Shown here in pieces: positions 60,406 to 64,000 of a DNA stretch of 64,000 nt; positions within the stretch are counted from its first letter, which is position 1, and each line of letters starts with the position of its first letter. Where the stretch lies: assembly GCA_910578665.1 (NCBI GenBank), contig CAJTQU010000001.1, positions 62,001 to 126,000 on the forward strand, given 5' to 3'. The DNA is from an uncultured Muribaculaceae bacterium (lineage in GTDB: Bacteria; Bacteroidota; Bacteroidia; Bacteroidales; Muribaculaceae). A program made the position numbers and the translations under genes. The notes beneath the pieces were generated by a model that was not told the origin of the DNA, searched no databases, and saw only the letters and a program-made list of their open reading frames with translations.

Positions 60406-61358
60406 TATTGTTCAGTAGGGGGTAGGAGTTCTGCGATGCGCAGCCTTGCGCTGCGCGAACGGGGATTGGAGGCCACTTCTTCGGCAGAGGCGGAGAGCGG
60501 CTGCCTGGTGATCAGGCGCCACGGTGTGAGGGGCTTCCCGTAGAAGTCTTTCTGTAGTTCGCCCTCCAGGTTGCCGGTTTTCAGGAAATTTTTGACCATG
60601 CGGTCTTCCAGCGAATGGTAGGTGAGCACCACGAGGCGTCCGCCCGGGCGCAACACTTTTGTGGAGGCCTGGAGGAAGTCGGCCAGAGCCTGCATTTCGC
60701 CGTTTACCTCTATGCGCAGTGCCTGGAACACCTGGGCCAGCTCTTTCTTTTCCTGCCTGGGGTTCACTGCCGGACGAATGACGTCAAGCAGCTGGCCGGT
60801 TGTGGCTATCTTGCCGTTAGCCCTGGCCCGCAGTATGGCCTTGACGATCGGTCCGGGACGCCGCAGATCGCCATATACAGTGAGCACGCGGCCCAGATCG
60901 GTGTCTGAATAAGTGTTCAGCACGGTGTTGGCATCGAGGGCGCCGTCGCGGTTCATGCGCATGTCCAGCGGAGCGTCGGCTCGGAACGAGAATCCGCGTT
61001 CTGCCGTGTCAAAATGGTGGAATGATACACCTAGGTCGGCCATTATGCCGTCTGCTTTTTCTACTCCGTAGTATCGCATGAAGTTTCGCAAAAAGCGGAA
61101 ATTGGAATGCACAAACGTGAACCGGGGATCATCTATGCGGTTTGCATATGCGTCCATGTCCTGGTCGAAACTGAAAAGTCTCCCTTTGTCACCGAGGCCG
61201 GCTATGATGGCTCGCGAATGTCCGCCGCCGCCGAAAGTTACGTCCACATACGTTCCGTCGGGCTTTATGTCAAGTCCGTCGATGCATTCGCGCAGTAGTG
61301 CCGGCACGTGGTATACGGCGCCGCTGCCGTTATTTTGTGAGTCTGTAACTGTAGTCAT
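60405..61358 (-). CDS. rsmH: 16S rRNA (cytosine(1402)-N4)-methyltransferase
   Basis: RsmH (MraW) methylates C1402 in the decoding centre of 16S rRNA. The 317-residue protein has HVPALLRECIDGL, YVDVTFGGGGHSRAII (SAM, 38-53), GIMADLGVSFHHFDTAERGFSF, PLDMRMN and GGRLVVLTYHSLEDRMVKNF, the family signatures. It is the first gene of the dcw operon here; mraZ, which normally precedes it, is missing. Confidence 0.96.
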   Translation of the reverse strand: MTTVTDSQNNGSGAVYHVPALLRECIDGLDIKPDGTYVDVTFGGGGHSRAIIAGLGDKGRLFSFDQDMDAYANRIDDPRFTFVHSNFRFLRNFMRYYGVEKADGIMADLGVSFHHFDTAERGFSFRADAPLDMRMNRDGALDANTVLNTYSDTDLGRVLTVYGDLRRPGPIVKAILRARANGKIATTGQLLDVIRPAVNPRQEKKELAQVFQALRIEVNGEMQALADFLQASTKVLRPGGRLVVLTYHSLEDRMVKNFLKTGNLEGELQKDFYGKPLTPWRLITRQPLSASAEEVASNPRSRSARLRIAELLPPTEQ

Positions 61359-61562
61359 TACGGTAACATTTTGAGAAATAATGCATTAAGCAATAAGCTA
61401 TATTGGCCTATGCCCCGATTGGCCGAGGCCACCGGGGCTTGTGCGGCGCTATGCCGCATTTTGGAGGTGTAAAGTTAGTCAAAATTGTAAATAGTTTACA
61501 TGTAGAATTTCTGTTTTTTATCTTTTTTTGACTAAAAATTTATTTACACCTGTTGTGTTTGG
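61359..61562 (-). promoter_or_regulatory. Structured leader and promoter region of the dcw operon
   Basis: On the reverse strand a weak -7 match, TAACTTTA (61477-61470), would put transcription start near 61462, about 100 bases before rsmH. Two GC-rich hairpins follow in the leader (61458-61442 and 61438-61412). Upstream of the -7 lies an AT-rich stretch with nested inverted repeats: TTAGTCAAAA (61475-61484) against TTTTGACTAA (61526-61535), and inside it GTAAA-TAG-TTTAC (61487-61499). No open frame is present. Confidence 0.5.
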
Positions 61563-62708
61563 TTATGTATCGGAGTTGCGGCCGAGCATGCGGCAGTAGA
61601 GTTCGTGTAGCTTTGAAGCCACATCGGCATTGTCGAATCTGGATGCGTGGGCTACGCCCAGAGAGATCATCTGTTCTGTGGGTGCCGAGCCGGAAATTAT
61701 TGCGCGCAAGGCTTCTGCCAGTGCGGCCGCGTCGTCCGGCGAGATGTAGACGGCGGCATCGCCTCCGGCCTCTTCCAGACAGGAGCCTGTGGCGGCCACG
61801 CAGGGTATCCGGCTGGCTAGGGCTTCGAGCACGGGTATGCCGAAGCCTTCGTAGCGCGACGGGTATATGGCTGCCGCCGCCCCTTGGTAGATGCCCGGTA
61901 GTTCGGCGAATGGCACATCCTGCAGATGGATGATGCGGTTTCGTGTTCCGAGACGGATCGCCTCTTTCATGATTTTGTCATAGTAAGAGGTGGGGCGGCC
62001 TACTAGCACAAGGTGTGTGTCGGCCGGTAGGGCTGCCAGGGCCCGTATGCCTAGTTCGGCGTTTTTGCGACGCTCTATCGTCCCTACCTGCACTATGTAT
62101 CGGCCGGGCAGACGGTATTTATGGCGCAGGCTGCTTATTTCTGTTGGGCCCCACTGTTTCCGGAATATGTCGTCACATCCTTGATAGATGACCTCGATGC
62201 GTTCTTCGGGTATGCCGTAGTATTCCATCACGTCCAGCTTGGTGCGTTCGCTTACGGCTACTATTTTTGTGGCATTACGGCAGGATTCTCCGTATTTCCA
62301 GTTGTACAGATATCGGTCTATGGCTTTGTAGCAGTAAGGAAGCCGGCGGTATATGACATCGTGCATGGTTACCACTGTCGGTATGCCGCATTTGGCAATA
62401 TTCAGCGGTAGTTCGTTGGACAGGCCGTGGTAGAGTTCTATTCTGTCATTGCGCAGTGACTGTGTTATCCCGTGGATGCGCCACAGGCTGTTTCCCAGTC
62501 GCGCTTCTCCTTTGGCCGGTGTGCGGAACGAAACGTTGGAACTTGATACTATTTTTTCAAGACGTTTGTTGTGGGTCAGGCGAGGCGTGTACACCACAAG
62601 TTCGTCATCGGGATATTCACTGCTTAGCGATTCGATTACCAAGCGTGAATAATTGCCAAGCCCTGTCATATTGCTTACGGCCCTTTTGCCGTCAAACCCA
62701 ATTTTCAT
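61563..62708 (-). CDS. Glycosyltransferase family 4 (mannosyltransferase-like)
   Basis: The 381-residue GT-B enzyme begins MKIGFDGKRAVSNMTGLGNYSR, typical of GT4 enzymes. It has an acceptor-side VVTMHDVIYRRLPYCY, and in the donor domain YIVQVGTIERRKNAELGIRAL and AAIYPSRYEGFGIPVLEALASRIPCVAATGSCLEEAGGDAAVYI with the EGFGIPVLE nucleotide-sugar motif. ATG 62708 is chosen because a promoter (62726-62757) lies within the upstream extension of the frame. It stands between ybeY (divergent) and the dcw operon. Confidence 0.88.
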   Translation of the reverse strand: MKIGFDGKRAVSNMTGLGNYSRLVIESLSSEYPDDELVVYTPRLTHNKRLEKIVSSSNVSFRTPAKGEARLGNSLWRIHGITQSLRNDRIELYHGLSNELPLNIAKCGIPTVVTMHDVIYRRLPYCYKAIDRYLYNWKYGESCRNATKIVAVSERTKLDVMEYYGIPEERIEVIYQGCDDIFRKQWGPTEISSLRHKYRLPGRYIVQVGTIERRKNAELGIRALAALPADTHLVLVGRPTSYYDKIMKEAIRLGTRNRIIHLQDVPFAELPGIYQGAAAAIYPSRYEGFGIPVLEALASRIPCVAATGSCLEEAGGDAAVYISPDDAAALAEALRAIISGSAPTEQMISLGVAHASRFDNADVASKLHELYCRMLGRNSDT

Positions 62709-62725
62709 AATTCTGTAGTTGTCTA

Positions 62726-62757
62726 CAAAGTTAACCAAAATATCTTGTGTGCACAAA
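62726..62757 (-). promoter_or_regulatory. Promoter of the GT4 gene
   Basis: The reverse strand shows TTTG (62757-62754), 20 bases, then TAACTTTG (62733-62726), ending 17 bases before the ATG. Confidence 0.65.
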
Positions 62758-62962
62758 CCTCTTTACGCTTTGAAATATACGCATAAAGATGCAAGTCTGT
62801 GTGATTTCTGAAACGTCAGAGGGTTAAAACAAGGAATGTTGCGTGTTAGTTATCTGTATATAAGCATATTATATTGTATTGATGTTGATATGTTTTTTTG
62901 ATGCGGAAAGTCAGCGGAATATTTTCGTGCGGACATGCTGCTGCGTTTTGATGGAAAATTAG

Positions 62963-62970
62963 TATATTTG
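62963..62970 (+). promoter_or_regulatory. ybeY -7 element
   Basis: TATATTTG matches TAnnTTTG; it lies 24 bases before ATG 62995 and excludes the upstream in-frame start at 62935. The rest of 62758-62962 is AT-rich with no other recognisable feature. Confidence 0.5.
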
Positions 62971-62994
62971 CCAGTTAAAACTTTTTATTATCGA

Positions 62995-63420
62995 ATGATC
63001 GAATTTCAGACTTATGATGTGGACATGCCTGCTATAGACTTTGCCAGGGTGCGGAGTTGGATAGGACAGGTGTGCCGGCGTTATGAACGCCAGCCGGGCG
63101 AGCTGGTTTATCAATTTTGTTCTGACGAGCATATATTGGAAGTGAATAATTCATTTTTAGGTCATGACTATTACACCGATATAATTACATTTCCATATTG
63201 CGAGGAGGAGTGTGTAAGCGCTGATATTTTAATTTCTCTTGACACAGTGCGTACTAATTCCGTGACGGTGGGGGAGACTTACGAGCGTGAATTGCACAGA
63301 GTGATCATACACGGTGTGTTGCATTTGTGCGGAATAGATGACAAAGCTCCGGGCGAACGTGAAATAATGCAGCGTCATGAAGACGAAGCGCTTGCACTGC
63401 TTGATGAAATTAGTAAGTAA
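62995..63420 (+). CDS. ybeY: Endoribonuclease YbeY (rRNA maturation factor)
   Basis: YbeY is a zinc-dependent endoribonuclease for 16S rRNA 3' maturation and ribosome quality control. The 141-residue protein has NNSFLGHDYYTDIITFPY and the metal motif HGVLHLCGIDDKAPGER, matching the family H-G-x-L-H-L-x-G-x-D-H line but with D-K where His is usual (HGVLHLCGIDD). The third ligand position is therefore worth a check. It is followed 21 bases later by mnmG. Confidence 0.9.
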   Translation: MIEFQTYDVDMPAIDFARVRSWIGQVCRRYERQPGELVYQFCSDEHILEVNNSFLGHDYYTDIITFPYCEEECVSADILISLDTVRTNSVTVGETYERELHRVIIHGVLHLCGIDDKAPGEREIMQRHEDEALALLDEISK

Positions 63421-63441
63421 TATTTTGAGTATCAGACTATA

Positions 63442-64000
63442 ATGAGGTTTGAATATGATGTCATAGTTATTGGTGCCGGGCATGCCGGATGTGAGGCCGC
63501 CGTGGCTTCCGCCCGTCTAGGAGCCGATACGTTGCTGGTTACAGCCGATATGAACCGTGTGGCCCAGATGTCGTGTAATCCGGCTGTTGGTGGTATAGCT
63601 AAAGGCCAGATTGTGCGTGAGATTGACGCTCTCGGCGGCCAGATGGCCATAGTCACAGACCGTACGGCCATACAGTTCCGTATGCTCAACCGTTCCAAAG
63701 GGCCGGCTGTGTGGAGCCCGCGCAGCCAGAGTGACCGCACGCGTTTTACAGATGAATGGCGCCGTATTCTTGACAGCACCCCCGGTCTTGACATATTCCA
63801 GGATATGGTCACAAAGCTTCTTATAGACAGATCGGGAGACCGACCGTGTGTCACTGGTGTGGTCACCGCGCTTGGTATCACGTTTAAATCAAAGGCCGTG
63901 ATACTCACTGCCGGCACGTTCCTTGGGGGTATGATGCATTTCGGACAGTCGCAGATTCCAGGCGGCCGCATAGCGGAGCCTGCTTCTAACGGCCTTACTG
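63442..64000 (+). CDS. mnmG: tRNA uridine-5-carboxymethylaminomethyl modification enzyme MnmG (partial)
   Basis: MnmG (GidA), with MnmE, builds the cmnm5U34 modification of tRNA. The visible 186 residues begin YDVIVIGAGHAGCEAAVASARLG (FAD-binding, 5-27) and continue with MSCNPAVGGIAKGQIVREIDALGG and MLNRSKGPAVWSPRSQSDR, all hallmark lines of MnmG. The gene runs off the right end of the window. It is in the same direction as ybeY, 21 bases downstream. Confidence 0.95.
   Translation, partial: MRFEYDVIVIGAGHAGCEAAVASARLGADTLLVTADMNRVAQMSCNPAVGGIAKGQIVREIDALGGQMAIVTDRTAIQFRMLNRSKGPAVWSPRSQSDRTRFTDEWRRILDSTPGLDIFQDMVTKLLIDRSGDRPCVTGVVTALGITFKSKAVILTAGTFLGGMMHFGQSQIPGGRIAEPASNGLT

Overview
The window reads as chromosomal DNA of a member of the Bacteroidales, most likely the Muribaculaceae. 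Three things point there: upstream sites repeatedly match the Bacteroidetes promoter pattern TTTG-N19-TAnnTTTG; four adjacent secreted proteins end in type IX secretion (T9SS) sorting tails; and the gene set includes an FtsQ/FtsL-type divisome, a PBP with a PASTA domain, a NapH-like Fe-S protein and PdxB. The family placement is inference; the order is well supported. Most of the window is fairly GC-rich. The first 1.3 kb is visibly AT-richer, and the restriction-modification block at 36.5-40.8 kb is somewhat so.

Layout. 1-1.38 kb: a C10 (streptopain-type) cysteine protease and the start of a small lipoprotein. 1.5-7.8 kb: a GH31 alpha-glucosidase/transglucosylase with trmB and an Mrp-type Fe-S carrier, then gapA (reverse) and mscL. 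7.8-12.65 kb: gyrB, a two-gene Septu-type anti-phage module (PtuB HNH nuclease, PtuA ATPase) and a tRNA-Glu / rpsT / tRNA-Glu transcription unit. 12.8-16.9 kb: a small unknown protein and a pyruvate:ferredoxin oxidoreductase. 17-24.6 kb: four consecutive secreted T9SS cargo proteins, two of them Omp28/thioredoxin-like with CxxC motifs. 24.6-29.6 kb: ruvB (reverse), then the forward run rnpA-yidD-tatD, a membrane protein and a secreted protein. 29.6-36.5 kb: manC and a Na/Pi cotransporter (reverse), then an Fe-S membrane protein, thyA, folA, a glycosyltransferase and a lipoprotein (forward). 36.5-40.8 kb: two cytosine-C5 methyltransferases, one fused to a nuclease-like domain, with a divergent vsr. 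40.7-45.8 kb: pdxB, a membrane protein, purD and an RlmL-like 23S rRNA methyltransferase. 45.9-61.4 kb: a complete dcw (division and cell wall) operon from rsmH to ftsZ, without mraZ or ddl at its usual places. 61.5-64 kb: a glycosyltransferase, ybeY and the start of mnmG.

How the genes work together. The dcw block supplies the lipid I/II pathway (MurE, MraY, MurD, MurG, MurC) and the divisome (FtsL, FtsI, FtsW, FtsQ, FtsA, FtsZ). MurE carries the DNPR signature of meso-diaminopimelate addition. GapA and NifJ belong to fermentative carbon flow. ThyA and FolA form the thymidylate/folate pair. Two defence modules are present: PtuAB and the methyltransferase/nuclease/Vsr block.

Points most worth a second look: (1) ptuA starts 13 bases downstream of the tRNA-Glu/rpsT terminator, with no promoter visible between them; (2) the methyltransferase-nuclease fusion paired with a second methyltransferase and Vsr; (3) a 27-base perfect alternating purine-pyrimidine (Z-DNA-prone) tract just downstream of the predicted gyrB promoter; (4) a structured leader in place of mraZ ahead of the dcw operon. 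All calls were made by reading the sequence; no database search was run.
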